From Silene noctiflora (taxonomy: Eukaryota > Streptophyta > Magnoliopsida > Caryophyllales > Caryophyllaceae): a stretch of DNA of 25,975 nt. Under the pieces are notes generated by a model. It saw only the letters and a list, made by a program, of their open reading frames with translations. It made no database searches and had not been told where the DNA came from. The stretch spans positions 47,579 through 73,553 of the forward strand of contig VHZZ01002988.1 of assembly GCA_009801015.1 (NCBI GenBank), read 5' to 3'. This document shows, in pieces, positions 1 through 11,487 of this stretch. Every line of letters starts with the position of its first letter. Position 1 is the first letter of the stretch. A program made the translations under genes and the position numbers.

Positions 1-1007
1 AATGTCACTTATCTGATTTACTTGATTTATTAAAATTGAAAATTAAAATAATACTAATCAACGTACCAAATATTTACTAAATTGTAAACACTGATGTCAA
101 AGTCAACCAAAACAATTAATTCTAATGTATTCTCAACATGGCCCACCATTACTGATTTTTTCGGAAAATGGAAAAAAAAAACCGCATATGATGATGTGGG
201 TTAATGAGGATGCTTTAAATGTTTTTGTATTAATAAATATAAGATTATTGTGATTTTAGAAATTGAAAAATGAAAAATTGGGCTAAATTGTTAATTGTAC
301 CAACGTTTTTATTAACCAACATCTTTTTCTTTTTACGGGTAGGAGAAAGACAGGCCGAATTTGTAAATCAAAAAGCTTTTTTTTTTCCGACTTTTTTTAA
401 AATACCGGCAATCATATTTGCATAAAACCTCTCGTGTTTTGAGTTAGGATCCTCTCTTAAATGGTATCTCATTTCGTGTTCGGTACGACAATACCTACTT
501 TATTTGCACTTCATAGATCATACATTAGATGTACAGCTGGTTGTTTAATTTCCGAGTTTTATAACAAAATTTTCTTTTAACGCCTAAATTGTGAATCCAA
601 AAGTTTTTTTTTTTTATCTTTTTGAAAATACCGACAATAATATTTGCATAATTCTCGTGTTCAAAGCTAAGATCCCGTCTTAAATGATGTCTCATCTCAT
701 GTCTCATTATCTTCTTTATTTGCCCAAATATGTCTCATCTCATGTCTCACTACTATTTTATTTGTGCGTTCAAATATTTAAAATCGTCGTATCCGAATTC
801 ACGAGGTACTATTTTGGATTATATGTGTTGTATTGTTGTAATATAATTGAATGAGACATGAAATAACACCCCATGGGGGAACATAGAATGAGTTTGTTGT
901 GTATAGAGGTCACTTATGAGTTATGACTTATGACCCTGGGGTAAAAATCTGTTCTTAATGAAATAGATTATTTTGTCAAAATGAGTACTAATAATTAATT
1001 ATCGAAC
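1..1007. other. AT-rich intergenic DNA with an imperfect tandem duplication
   Basis: No gene is visible. Two diverged copies of one segment lie near 357-530 and 597-790. Each has a T-run, then a shared stretch reading roughly ATACCGRCAATMATATTTGC, then a CTCGTGTT motif and a TCTTAAATG(G/A)TRTCTCAT motif. The second copy ends in further short repeats of TGTCTCATCTCATGTCTCA. Any ORF here (for example the one at 525-707 on the minus strand) is low-complexity and K/N/R-rich, and I do not regard it as coding. Confidence 0.5.
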
Positions 1008-1115
1008 ATGTCTTAATCTAGTGGTTAAGATTTAAGACGGAGGGTATTATTGTTTGAATCCCCCCTTCCCTCTATAGTAATGTGACAAAGTGCACGCTTA
1101 CACAAAAAAAAAAAA
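1008..1115 (+). mobile_element. SINE-like element (tRNA-derived)
   Basis: An A-box-like motif (TCTAGTGGTTAAGA, 1017-1030) is followed about 22 bases later by a B-box-like motif (GTTTGAATCC, 1052-1061). A short body ends in an A-run at about 1103-1115. This is the layout of a plant tRNA-derived SINE. A clear target-site duplication was not found: GAGTAATTAAT after the tail only loosely resembles sequence upstream. A truncated or chance tRNA-like stretch is possible. Confidence 0.5.
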
Positions 1116-1606
1116 GTTTTGAGTAATTAATCGGTAACAGGAACAGTGTCTTAAAATTACTGTGTGAGATCATTTCTTTTGAGATTTTGGGTAGACAGCC
1201 GAGATAAATGCAAACACGTTTCATCTGCACCATTAGAACTTTCAATCGACCGTAAAGTAGAGATCAATCTGATTAATAAGCTCATAGGATCATTCAAATA
1301 GAACAATTTGAGTACTATTTTGCAACAGTTCGTGGCTGGCGGTAGGCTAAGTAGGGAAACAAAGGGAAAAGCATTAAACTGCTTGTCTAAAACTGTACCT
1401 CAATCGGCTCAATGCTTCCCTAGAATGAGCTACATATCCATATCTTCAACCCGTTTTCCAGAAAAGCAACATAACATATTTTCTTTTCATTTGGAGCCAC
1501 AAACAGTTCTTCTGTAAGCTATATCACAAAGGAGGGCAAGAGGGGTTTCAAACAAAAAGAGAAAGGGCAGCACAAACATATTGATTTCTCGAAAATATGG
1601 AGTAAT

Positions 1607-4385
1607 TTACTTCTTATCTTCATGGGATCCTTTCTTTTCAATATCTTCTTGCTTCAATGGTTGTGCTGGGGGCTGGTTAGATGCTTGGTTTTTGTCAGAC
1701 ACAAGTTTATCTTCTGACCTACTATTAGGATCGACTCTTGTTTGACCTTGATCAGCACTTTTACTCTTATCGTCACTTGACCGTTTCTTAGTTTCTACTG
1801 CAATCTCTTTGACAGTCTCCTCAAGTGCTTCTAGTCTCTCCTTCACCTTCAATAACTCAGAATCGGTCTTGGGTTCCTTCTCATCTGCAGCAGCTGCTTT
1901 TATTACTTTTACCATCTCTGCTTTCTTTTTTAGCTCCGCTTCCTGATGTAAATAAAAATCACCTTGCTCGTTAGTGCACAAAAGGCAATACAAATTTTAC
2001 CAAACGGACAATTTTTTTTATGCCAACTAAAAACTGCAGATGCCACTGATGCTAAACAGCCTCTCCAGCCATTTTACAGATGACATTAGCCAACTGGCAC
2101 TTGACTGCTGTTGTAGACTAGATGATCCTTACAGATTTGGATACTGCTGAGAGGGTAGATAGCAAGTGATATTCATGGTTCGCACTCTTCACAGTAGAAC
2201 TAAAGGACCCAGAAAGCGTAAGTTGCCTTTTTCATATAAGAAAGAGATACCCGTACTTTGGGTTGGAGGCGAGTAATGACTACTGGCCTTAAATTTAAAT
2301 AAAAGAAAAATACAAATAGCTCTTGATCCCCTGAGAGGCTGAGATAGCATAAAATTGATCTCTATATTCTGTTATGTGTCTAGCACTCTAGCCTCATTTC
2401 TAAAACCTGAAATTTTGTTTAGAAACTCAATCTCAAGTCTCAACCACCAGGAGCTCAATAGGGAAAGATTCATTGCGGTTGCAACAAAATTCAGCCTCAA
2501 GAGAAATAATAGAACACATATAGCAGTCCAGAATGATCATGTCAAAGTAGGTTATTACCGCGTCCATCCTTCTCATTTCATAGCGAGAATATTTAGCCAC
2601 CAGATACACAGCTGAAATAGATAAAAATATTGTTTAGACAGCAATTAAGTAAGGTTGCCTGACATAAGTCAAGAAATTGCAACACTGCATTACCTAATGA
2701 TGGCATGAGAGCAAAGAAAAGCTGCACCAAATGGAAATCAAGCCTGATAATGAGAAACGAACAGTAAGTGATTGTGTAACATCAGAGCAGGCAAGTGGCA
2801 ACAAATGTGTCAAGTAATCTAATTCACGTTGGGAACACTAGATGCAATCGATATGAACAAGAAGCCTGTGTTTGACAAATGTCATCTTCATAGCCTGAGA
2901 AATTGAGAATACAGTCCGCCAACTATAAAAGGTCTGCATGGCTGCATACAACCGCAGTAACTTACCCCAGTGCCTCACTCCTCCCTAAGAGCATCCCCAT
3001 TGGAGGGGATGTCCTCTTCCTCTCTTTGATTTTTTCTAATTTTCTCATTTGGCCACATCACTCTCTCTTTTCTCTACCCCACTTTCCACTTTCTTCATCC
3101 TCTTCCCTCTCTTTTTCTCCACATCAAAGAGGATCATCCTTTCCTCTCTTTTTCCACCTTTTGAGTAGTCCCCATTACGCATTTTCTTTCTTATTTGGCA
3201 CAAGGGCCAAGACAAGAACATCTTCCTCTTCAAAGAGGATGTTGCCACATTGAAGAGGACATCCTCTTAGAACTCTCTTTCATCTAAGAGGATGAACAAT
3301 CCTCTTCAATGTGGATGCTCTAAGTGGCATAAAGAGGTCGGATGTAAGCAGTCTTACTCGAAGTTAAAAAAACAGAAAGAGGTTGTTTCTAAATGAACCA
3401 TAATGATAATTGCATCAAGAACTACATTGTCCAGCTAGGCAGCTAGGCAGCTAGTCCTCCACATTACAAGAAGCACAACGCGTATAATGAGTCATTTTGC
3501 TTTATGCCATGATGTCTAACTTCTAATACCAAAGAAGAGTTAAGTCTTTAGCTCCATGGAAGAGAGTACTCTCCAAACAACAACAATTACCATTTTAAAG
3601 AACAAAGGTCCCATAATCCAAAGTAAGAGTTCCAGTCTTCCTTGACAAGAGACATTGCTAACGACTAGTGAAATGCGGAAACAGCGAGTGATGAAATCAA
3701 TCCTCTTCTTCTATGCTGGAAGCAGACTACAGTTATAAGATCTCAATCTTCTAATAATAAATAGCATTCCATGTTTCCTATCACCAATGTCAGATCGAGG
3801 TTCAACGTTTCAAAACATCAACACACTCCCTCCATCCCATCTATACGTACCCATTTGACTTTGGTGATCAAACAAGGTCAACTTTAATCGGTATCTTCTC
3901 ACAATGTACAACAATCACTACTTTTCATAAATGATAAACCCCAAGAAAATCAAACATGAAATAGGATCACAAGCAAAACAAACAATATCAATCAAAATTG
4001 ACAACAAAACAAATAGCACATCAAGTGTTTGTTAAAATGCCCAAGAGAGAATCCAATCAAAACACACCATATTACCCTAAGAAATCGCAATACAGCAACA
4101 AGTAAAAAGGAATCAAGTTTACCCATATTTCTTCTTAGGAGGAGAATAACAGAAGAGAATCTTAGCCGCTTTCTCGAAATCAAGGTTATCCAATTCACGG
4201 TATGCATCATGCCAATCAAGGACTTTTTTTTCAGTGAAATTGGTGTTATTAACGACGCCGCCATTAGTGCTGTTGTTAGTCTGAAGATTTTGGGGGGGTT
4301 TATTGGAATTGCAGAAACTTCTACCATGGCGGAGATTGATGAAACGTTTGGAATAACGAACTAAACTAATTCTCCCGCCAAACAT
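1607..4385 (-). CDS. Predicted single-pass membrane protein, probably mitochondrial (four exons)
   Basis: The proposed CDS joins exons 4385-4123, 2743-2694, 2611-2559 and 1942-1607. All introns are GT-AG, phases match at every junction, and the sum is 702 nt, giving 233 aa. The start at 4385 (MFGGRISLVRYSKR) opens a basic, serine-rich, acid-poor stretch like a mitochondrial presequence. An in-frame ATG at 4412 would add nine residues. Residues about 52-88 form a charged conserved-looking block (EKKVLDWHDAYRELDN). Residues 89-110 are hydrophobic and would span a membrane (LDFHLVQLFFALMPSLAVYL). Residues 111-190 are rich in K, E and R with heptad character (coiled coil). The C-terminus to residue 233 is polar and Q/D/K/S-rich, likely disordered. 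I do not recognise the family and assign no function. The exon structure is the strong part of this call; localisation is inferred. Intron 1 (1379 nt) carries a MITE. Confidence 0.8.
2989..3320. mobile_element. PIF/Harbinger-type MITE in intron 1 of the membrane-protein gene
   Basis: The element is 332 bp with imperfect inverted ends. The left end reads GAGCATCCCCATTGGAGGGG and the right end, reversed, reads GAGCATCCACATTGAAGAGG. It is flanked by TAA on both sides (2986-2988 and 3321-3323), a 3-bp target duplication of the TWA type typical of Harbinger. The interior is pyrimidine-rich, so open frames across it on both strands are not genes. It has no transposase and would have moved by a Harbinger enzyme in trans. 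Confidence 0.85.
3829..3905. repeat. Partial Stowaway-like terminus
   Basis: ACTCCCTCCATCCCAT matches the common start of Stowaway/mariner MITEs (CTCCCTCCGTCCC). No matching right end (GGGACGGAGGGAG) was found nearby, so this is a fragment or a chance match. It lies in intron 1 of the gene at 1607-4385. Confidence 0.35.
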
Positions 4386-4412
4386 TTCTTTGGGTTTTTC
4401 TCTAAAACGCAC

Positions 4413-5775
4413 ACGCTTTTTTTGATTTTGGGTGTTTGTTCATCGTCTCATCAACTGGGTTTTCTTATTTGACAGAAATTTGGGACTCGTTATGAAACCA
4501 AATCACTTAAATTTCAACACATGATTTTTAATTATACAAAGTAAAAAGTTTTGTATGAAAAATATTAATCCAAGTAAATAAGTAAATTTCGACAAATCAG
4601 ACTGAGGATAATTTTAAGCCTGGTCTTATATGTATAAAGGTGGTATTTAAATACCCATTTCAAACACACAATTGTAAAATGTGAGTGAACTAAATATATC
4701 TCATGCATTACTTTATTTTATTTTATTTTTTTTCTTACTAGAAAGGGGAACTATACTCTTCTAGACCGCCATACACGAAACTTGATATTGATTAAATTCA
4801 ATAATTTGTTTTAAAATGATACTTTACTAGATAATTTAATTGATTTCATCATATTTATATACTTTACCTTTCTTTTATAATTCCCTATATATTAAAAGAA
4901 TAGGGATTCTCATACTTTTATCCACCAAAAAACATCTTCTTAAATAAGGAAACTAATTACAATTAAGCATTCACTAAATAGGAAAACTAATAATTATGAT
5001 TTATTTCATTAAATCATTATCGTTTCTTTAAAATTAAATTTTTCAACAAATTATATTATTCTCACTAAAATTTAAACTGAACTATAATATTTTTTTTTAT
5101 TAAAATATAAATAAAATTTACAAAAAACTATAAATTGTTAAATCTCTTAAATGCTATTATTTGAGAATGATTTTAACCGTACTATGTATAAAATAAAAGT
5201 GTAAATCACCATTATTACTTTTGTGGCAAATAAGGAAAATTGAGAGAATTTATAAATTAAAATATTAGTTTTGTTGTATAAGAATATTTTTTGCAAAATA
5301 AATTTTAGCACTTTGATTAATTTTCAATTCCAACTTTTTTTTCTCAAACTAATGTACAATGATGTGAAATATCAACAATCAACAAGATACCACTATTACT
5401 CAAGGAAGATCCAATCGAATTACGCTTTACAGAGTATTTCTTTAATCAAGCACAGTGGCAAAAGAAGATCCAATTTTGAGCATGCAATGGTCCAAACTGA
5501 GTAAAAAGACTTCAATAACAAGTAGTAGTACTCTTGTGAATAAAGCATAGAAATATCGAAAGGTTTCTTCTTTTTTTCTCCTTTTCTTGCTGTGGTCTAA
5601 AAATAGGTAACATTACACAATACTGCAACTCCACGTCAAAGTAATGTACACTGGATAAGGCAAAACCCCATCTATCACCATTCTTGACTCGGATGAATTA
5701 AATCGCCCGTACCTCCAGAAGAAAATATCAGACATTCAGACAGATATGCATTTTAGCCAACGGATACCGACTGAT
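4413..5775. other. Intergenic region between two minus-strand genes
   Basis: This is very AT-rich. It should contain the promoter of the gene ending at 1607 (near 4413-4700) and the 3' untranslated region of the DCN1-like gene (near 5500-5775). The small open frame at 5271-5504 has biased composition and no recognisable motif. No repeat or RNA gene was recognised. Confidence 0.5.
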
Positions 5776-8700
5776 TTAGCTTTGTTTTGCCTTCATCCAA
5801 TCAACGAAATTGTCAAGGATCAAAGGCCAAGCATGGTCTGCATCGTAGTTGCTGAAGTCTGGGAAACTTATCTGTAGGAGAACACAAGTACCAAAAGAAA
5901 AAAATGATTAAAAGAGATGAGGAACTTTCTGTAAGCTAAGCATGAAATTTAGAAATGGAGGAGGGGGGCAAATCAAGAATAGCATTTAAACATCACTCGT
6001 GAATCCTTTTCTGCAGACGGTCAATATCGCAGCTAGCCGACTAGCAATCGTTTTTTAGTGAACTGTACAGATTTCATGCTTCAGATAACATATTTTGCGG
6101 CGTAAGCCATAAGGCACATGCCGACCTGATAAAGCGAAGGACACAACTCTGTATTCCAGTAAACCACCGCCTGCTTGTTACTGAATATATAATTGACTGG
6201 ATCATACTTATAAAAGCCGTTATGAAAACCATCTCCCTCTTCAAAAAAACTGCTCTATTTTCACCTGATTTTGTGAGCTAAAACTCTAGAAGCACAACCC
6301 AACTAAATAGTACTCTGTAATAAGGTGGTTTCCATTTCCCAAAAATCATCTCAATCCTGATAAAACTAGAAAATAATCATCGTGACTGTACCTCGTTGCA
6401 AAAACGGTAAAATCCCATCCACTGATCCATGTTCATGACCTTGTAATCAGTCTGAGCCTGAAACACACAAAAGTACACAATCAAAAATATGGAAGTAGAG
6501 GTAAGCTTTATTTCACTTAAAATGGTTTCTCAATCTTCAAATCATCATTAATAGCCACAATTTTCAAAATATTTTCAGAAAAGATGAAGAAGCAACTTTT
6601 GCCTCGTTAACACAGATTGTCCTCGTCTTAGTTCACATTATTAAGTTAATATAGAAGTAAAAGAACAGGCATTTGTAAGATTTTGACAACTACAAGATCT
6701 AAGCAGATTCAACAACTTACTTGCAAGTATTCAATGAAGTAATCGACTTGGGCTCGGAATTGTGAACCCAGTACAAGATCCAATAACTGACAGATGCTTT
6801 CAATATCTATACTTTTCTGTTTCTCCTCTGACAACACAAAAAGATGACAGGATAAATGAAAGAACCACCTAATGTTGACCATTTGTACAACTGAAGGGCT
6901 AATAAAAAACAAAGCTAGCAAACCTGTCAGACAGTAACGAAATGCATACTGATAGAAGTCCACAAAATTTGTTGTCCTTTTAACCTTTTAAAGAAGGAAA
7001 AACATAGTGAGCACATGTCCTTGAGCTGACCAACTACAGTTCCCCACGAAAAAATACACAGTTAATTTAACGGACAAAACCTCACCTCTGTCTCAAGCTC
7101 CGGGAGTGCCTTTTTCAATTTTGTAATTGTATCAGCACGCAGAGCTTTGAGACCTTTCCGCCACTCTTCCTGCATCATTTTCAACTGTTAGCAGTGTATA
7201 AAACAGTAGGAAAAATATGTACAACCACCAAATGGAGCTTCGACTTCGAAAAAAGAAATATGGGTACAATAATCTCAACATGGCTCCACGCCAGGGCCGG
7301 CCTTGAGCCCATGCAGTCCGCGCGGTCGCACAGGGGACCAATAAAGAGCAATCCAGTACATAAACAATAAAGTGTAAGCAGCGTACTGTTGTGTAGTTTG
7401 CTGCAATGGTTGAAGCCTTTACTGTAAGATGACTGCTAAGTGTGTGTTCCGTGTTCGACTCTTACTCTGTACATATTTTTGGGCCTTTTGTTCCTTTGTT
7501 TCCTCTCTTTCCTTGCTTAGACCGTAAGACTTTTCTTTCTTGTCCATTCACTAAGGGTTTGCTTTACTTGTCATCTCCTAATCCTTACCCATTTGCCCAT
7601 TTCCCTGATTAGAATGTTTTATAATTGTGCATTACCAGTTAGCTATAGTTATGAGAAAATTTTAACTAAGATGGCGAAAATTTAGGGCCTCCATTTACAA
7701 TTTACCTACATAAATTTTAACGACACGACGTAAAGTTAGGGCCTCCATTTACAATTTCGCACAGGGCCCGTAAATCTCAGAGACGGCCCTGCTCCTCGCC
7801 TAAATTTGTAGTAAGTCTAGTAACACAGTATAGCCAATAGAAGCACACAAACTATATAAGCCAGTTCGAAGTGAATAACATTATATCAAATGTTTTCCTA
7901 AGTGACTAATACTTGCTACACTCACAATACCTATGTCCACAATAAAACTAGCATATACCACATCACATTTGTCCATCCGCATTCAACAACTTTATAAGTA
8001 ATAAGTAATTCAGCCAGACCTAGAGAGACTCACACCAAGCAGCAGCATGACAATTACATTACTGAAACTCTCGAAGACCCGAACGTACACAATGCTATGC
8101 AGTGTTAACAACATAGAGACGATTGTCATATGATTTATCATGAAAACTGCGCCAAGACTTGCACCTACCATTATGTCACATTATAAAAGGCCCCCACATA
8201 GCTTTATTTCATTATACTCCAAGCCCAAATAGGAGAGAAATCTTGGCTCCGTCGAAAGTGGAAGCCAATATGAAGAAAGAGCGGATCAAAATAATAATTT
8301 AGAAAAACTTTTCCCTTTACATCCATAGATAAGTATCTTCTTGATGCAAATAAAAGAAGTAAACAAGAAAGCATGCATCTCATCAAGATTCAAGAGCAAC
8401 GACACCATTGGGCTCCTTAAATTATCTCATGCGGTAAAAAAGAGGAGAGACGAAAGGGGTTGGCGTGTGGGCCAGACGAGAGAAAGGGATAACAAAAAGG
8501 GTTTTTGAACTGACACCTTGTCTTAAATGACTTGGCATATAGAACGACATATTCATGAGACAACTATTCAACTTACCAAAGTGAAGTAACCCTGTTTCTC
8601 AGCTTGCATTTTCCTGTCAGAAATGCAAAACCGAAACTCAACAAATAAAGTCAAAGATTTAGAAACGAGAGGGAAAGAGATAATTATGTTTACAAAGCTT

Positions 8701-11487
8701 ACCAAGCAAGCATCAGTATTCTGACATCTGTATGGTCCACTTCCACATCTGAGCATAGTGCTTCTATACCTTCTGGACTGTTTTATGGTCACATGGTTTT
8801 TATAAATAGAAACATAAAAACAACATGAGAAATAAGATTACATATCAGGCAAGGAACTTGCAACACAAAGAAATATGAATGAGTCACCTGTAATAAAATC
8901 AATGCCCAACATTTTTACCAAAAGAATGTCAATATTAAATGCAAATAAAAACTTTGTAAATGGCGCATCCTATCTATATGTATGGTGCTTTAATCAGCAA
9001 TGGTGCTATATATGTTCACTTCACCCTGACTCCTATAATCCCATATGACACAGTATAAAAACAATAGCCTGCATGTCCTGTATCAGTGTACCATCAATTG
9101 AGACGAAAATGGAGAAGGGGAAATGGCGAATACAAAATACGACCATACAATCATATTGATGTTATTCGTTAAGCAGGTAATGACACAAAATGTATCTCTC
9201 TCCCAAACACTGCTGGAATCACAGAATCCACCATGTAGTGCTTTTTTATATCCGTCATAAAATGCAATCATGTCAAGACATACTACATGAAAAGGGTTAT
9301 GCCCCCTTTATTCAGTCTCGAGTCCATTTTACTTGCCCCTTTCATCTTTTTTTTTTTTTTTTGAGTATAAAATTCTTATTACAGAGTGCAGTATTTACTT
9401 TGGAAATTCGGAAAGATACTGCAATTCCATGCTTCAGAGAAATATTGAAGAGATTAATTGACCTTACTTTTTGACAAGCAAAATAATTACAAGCAGAGAT
9501 CGTTTCTCAGTTGATAAGAGCTACAAAACCCACCAAAAAAATCTCTAATTCTAACAAGGTAGGCTAGATACACAGAAGATCATTACCCTTCAGTCCTCCA
9601 CTCACAATTGTTGTTTTTAGCGAATTACTTAATGCAAGCATTCATACGAGCCATCTAACTGAAGACACAAATTGTAATATAAGAGGAATGAGTCTTCTTT
9701 AACATTAATAAAATTAAAAAAAACACTAAAGGAATCCTCAATATAAAAGTTAAACCGTTCAACAATTGTAACAACACATGTTAACCTACAAGAATTATGA
9801 GCAGACTTACTCAATCATTTCCGATGATTTGTTGGCATAGTTATAAAATAACTGATCAATCCTCTCCGACTCCTTGGAACTGGCTTTATGTGAAGCTGAA
9901 CACAATATACAAGAAAGTCTAAGAGAAAATGTGATCCTAAGATAGTTCAGTATGGCAAAGACTTACTAACGCTTATTGTTCCTGGACCTACAAATTTTGT
10001 CACCATAGTTTCTTAAATGCGTCATGCATTCTAAATCATTTTTCTCGACCACTCCTAACCCCAGCCAAGGGAAAAAACACAAATTTTGAATGATTACCAG
10101 AACACAGAACACAAGCAGATATAGTAGCTTGTTAGAATGTTAGTACCAGACTACCATCACCGTTTATCAACATAATACCAACAGAATGTATTACTCCACA
10201 GACCGGGACAACTGACATCATTAGAGGCTTAGAGCAAAATCATACATCAACACCACACCAAAAAATCGTATTCCTCCTGACCTGGCAATTCATTTGAAGG
10301 ACCACTGCTGGATCCAACTTATGTTACAATTTTACGGGTTTCAGGCCATCTTCTGTTAAAATTTTACTTTAACAGGACACCAAAAACATATATTTCTGGG
10401 CCTGACGGTCCAAATAACACTGCAAATTGATTCTTGTTAACTCCTCTTGAATTCTATCGAATTACTAATCCTCTAGGATAGAACAGGACATTGCTTCAAA
10501 AAGAACGCCTCATATTTACACAGCTTGCATGCTTAGGTGTGTTTGGATAGCAAAAGTGGAGGGAAAGGGAGGGGAGGGGGAAGGAGGGAAGAGAAAGGGA
10601 GGGAAGGGAAGGGGAGGGGAAATGAGGTGTGGGTGTTTGGATAAACTTTCCCTTAAATTCTTGCCTATTGTGGAGAGATTTTAATTTGCCTAGGAGGGAA
10701 AATGGATTCCCCCAAATCCCCCCTCCCTTCATTTCCCTCCACCCTTGTTTGCTATCAAAACATGGGATTTTAAATCCCCTCCTCTCCCTCCCTTTCCTTT
10801 CCCTCCAAATCCCCCAATCCAAACACACCCTTAAGAAAAAATCACCCTCTACTCCTAAGAAAAAATCACCCTCTACTCCGTACTTTTTAACATATGCAGG
10901 TCATGTTCTAGGTAGTTAAGATCCATTCTACCGTAATTGCCCTTTTGACTCGTACTAAGATGATCAAGTAACAGCTTTTGATTAACTTGCGTATTCATAC
11001 CATAAACACGAAAAAGATTATCGCGAATAAAAAAGAACTTTTCATAATTCATCATGAAAAGATCTTCCCTTTGCTCCTAACATAGAGTATCACATAAGCA
11101 AGCTTAAATAAATTAAGCTTATTACATAATCAACTTGCTAATTTACACTGTACTAATTAATACTTCGCGGTAAAAAATATCTCCTCCGTCCCAATCATTT
11201 GTTCACTTCTTTATTCTTTGTGACGAGTATTTTAATCAAAGAAACAACTAATCAGGACGAAACGATTTAGTCGATAATTAAATTAAGCTGATCTCATAAG
11301 TAATTGACTAATTAATCTCAATCACACAAAAACAATTGACGATTATACTACTAAATACATGAATTTCATTATAAAAGAAAGAAAAAGGAAGTTGTTATGG
11401 GAAATAACCGGAGCGGTAAAGGTCGCCAGAGGCGGTAACAGCGGAAGAATTTGATTGACCCGTTTTCTTGGATGAGGCACGTGGCAT
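5776..11487 (-). CDS. DCN1-like protein (DCUN1 domain; cullin neddylation co-E3), nine exons
   Basis: The CDS joins 11487-11409, 9895-9811, 8777-8703, 8613-8577, 7169-7086, 6984-6924, 6827-6721, 6457-6392 and 5871-5776. All introns are GT-AG, every phase matches, and the total is 690 nt, giving 229 aa. The basic N-terminus (MPRASSKKTGQSNSS) has no UBA domain. The DCUN1/PONY domain fills about residues 30-225, with landmarks DPEGIEALCSD, LMLAWKMQAEKQGYFT, EEWRKGLKALRADT, VDFYQYAFRYCLT and NMDQWMGFYRF. By family knowledge, DCN1 proteins bind cullins and the UBC12 E2 to promote NEDD8/RUB transfer. The cullin-binding residues of human DCNL1 (D211, A235, D241) align with D187, A212 and D218 here, all kept. 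Length and lack of UBA fit the DCUN1D4/5 type. In Arabidopsis both At1g15860-like proteins and AAR3 belong to this group; I cannot tell which is the ortholog, so no symbol is given. The gene looks intact. Its long introns 1 and 4 hold transposons. Confidence 0.95.
7292..7791. mobile_element. Non-autonomous hAT element in intron 4 of the DCN1-like gene
   Basis: The element is 500 bp. It begins CAGGGCCGGCCTTGAG and ends AGACGGCCCTG, an inverted terminal repeat of about 16 bp with mismatches, of the CAGGGCCGGC type seen in many plant hAT elements. It is flanked by 8-bp near-identical copies, CTCCACGC (7284-7291) and CTCCTCGC (7792-7799), the hallmark hAT duplication with one mismatch. Inside, TTAGGGCCTCCATTTACAAT occurs twice (near 7681 and 7735), and a tRNA-like stretch lies near 7410-7470. 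No transposase is present. The single mismatch in the duplication suggests a moderately old insertion. Confidence 0.85.
7408..7475 (+). repeat. tRNA/SINE-like stretch inside the hAT element
   Basis: An A-box-like CAATGGTTGAAG is followed by a B-box-like GTGTTCGACTCT. It could be a SINE or tRNA-derived piece captured by the hAT element. No poly(A) tail or own duplication is seen, so this is weak. Confidence 0.25.
10536..10830. mobile_element. Tourist-like (Harbinger) MITE in intron 1 of the DCN1-like gene
   Basis: The element is 295 bp. The left end is GGTGTGTTTGGAT and the right end, reversed, is GGGTGTGTTTGGAT. TTA flanks both ends (10533-10535 and 10831-10833). The interior folds back on itself: a purine-rich GGGAGGGG tract (about 10557-10625) faces a pyrimidine-rich tract (about 10700-10815). 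Apparent open frames across it on both strands come from this low-complexity foldback. Confidence 0.75.
10832..10879. repeat. Perfect 24-bp tandem duplication beside the MITE
   Basis: TAAGAAAAAATCACCCTCTACTCC-type 24-bp units sit at 10832-10855 and 10856-10879. They start within the right target duplication of the Tourist-like MITE, suggesting repair slippage after insertion. Confidence 0.9.
11170..11270. repeat. Decayed Stowaway-like MITE
   Basis: TCTCCTCCGTCCCAATCATTTG (11181 onward) resembles a Stowaway left end. TAATCAGGACGAAAC near 11250-11265 is a decayed right end. Spacing of about 90 bp fits the short element at 19023-19109. It lies in intron 1 of the DCN1-like gene. Confidence 0.4.

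Noticed and set aside
2903-3253. Serine/phenylalanine-rich ORFs on both strands
   Set aside because: They lie across the pyrimidine-rich interior of the Harbinger-type MITE in an intron.
3992-4364. 111-codon ORFs on both strands over exon 1 of the membrane-protein gene
   Set aside because: They are other-frame shadows; the frame that splices to the downstream exons is the minus-strand one at 4385-4123.
10496-10919. Proline/serine/leucine-rich ORFs on both strands
   Set aside because: They are readings of the purine/pyrimidine foldback of the Tourist-like MITE.
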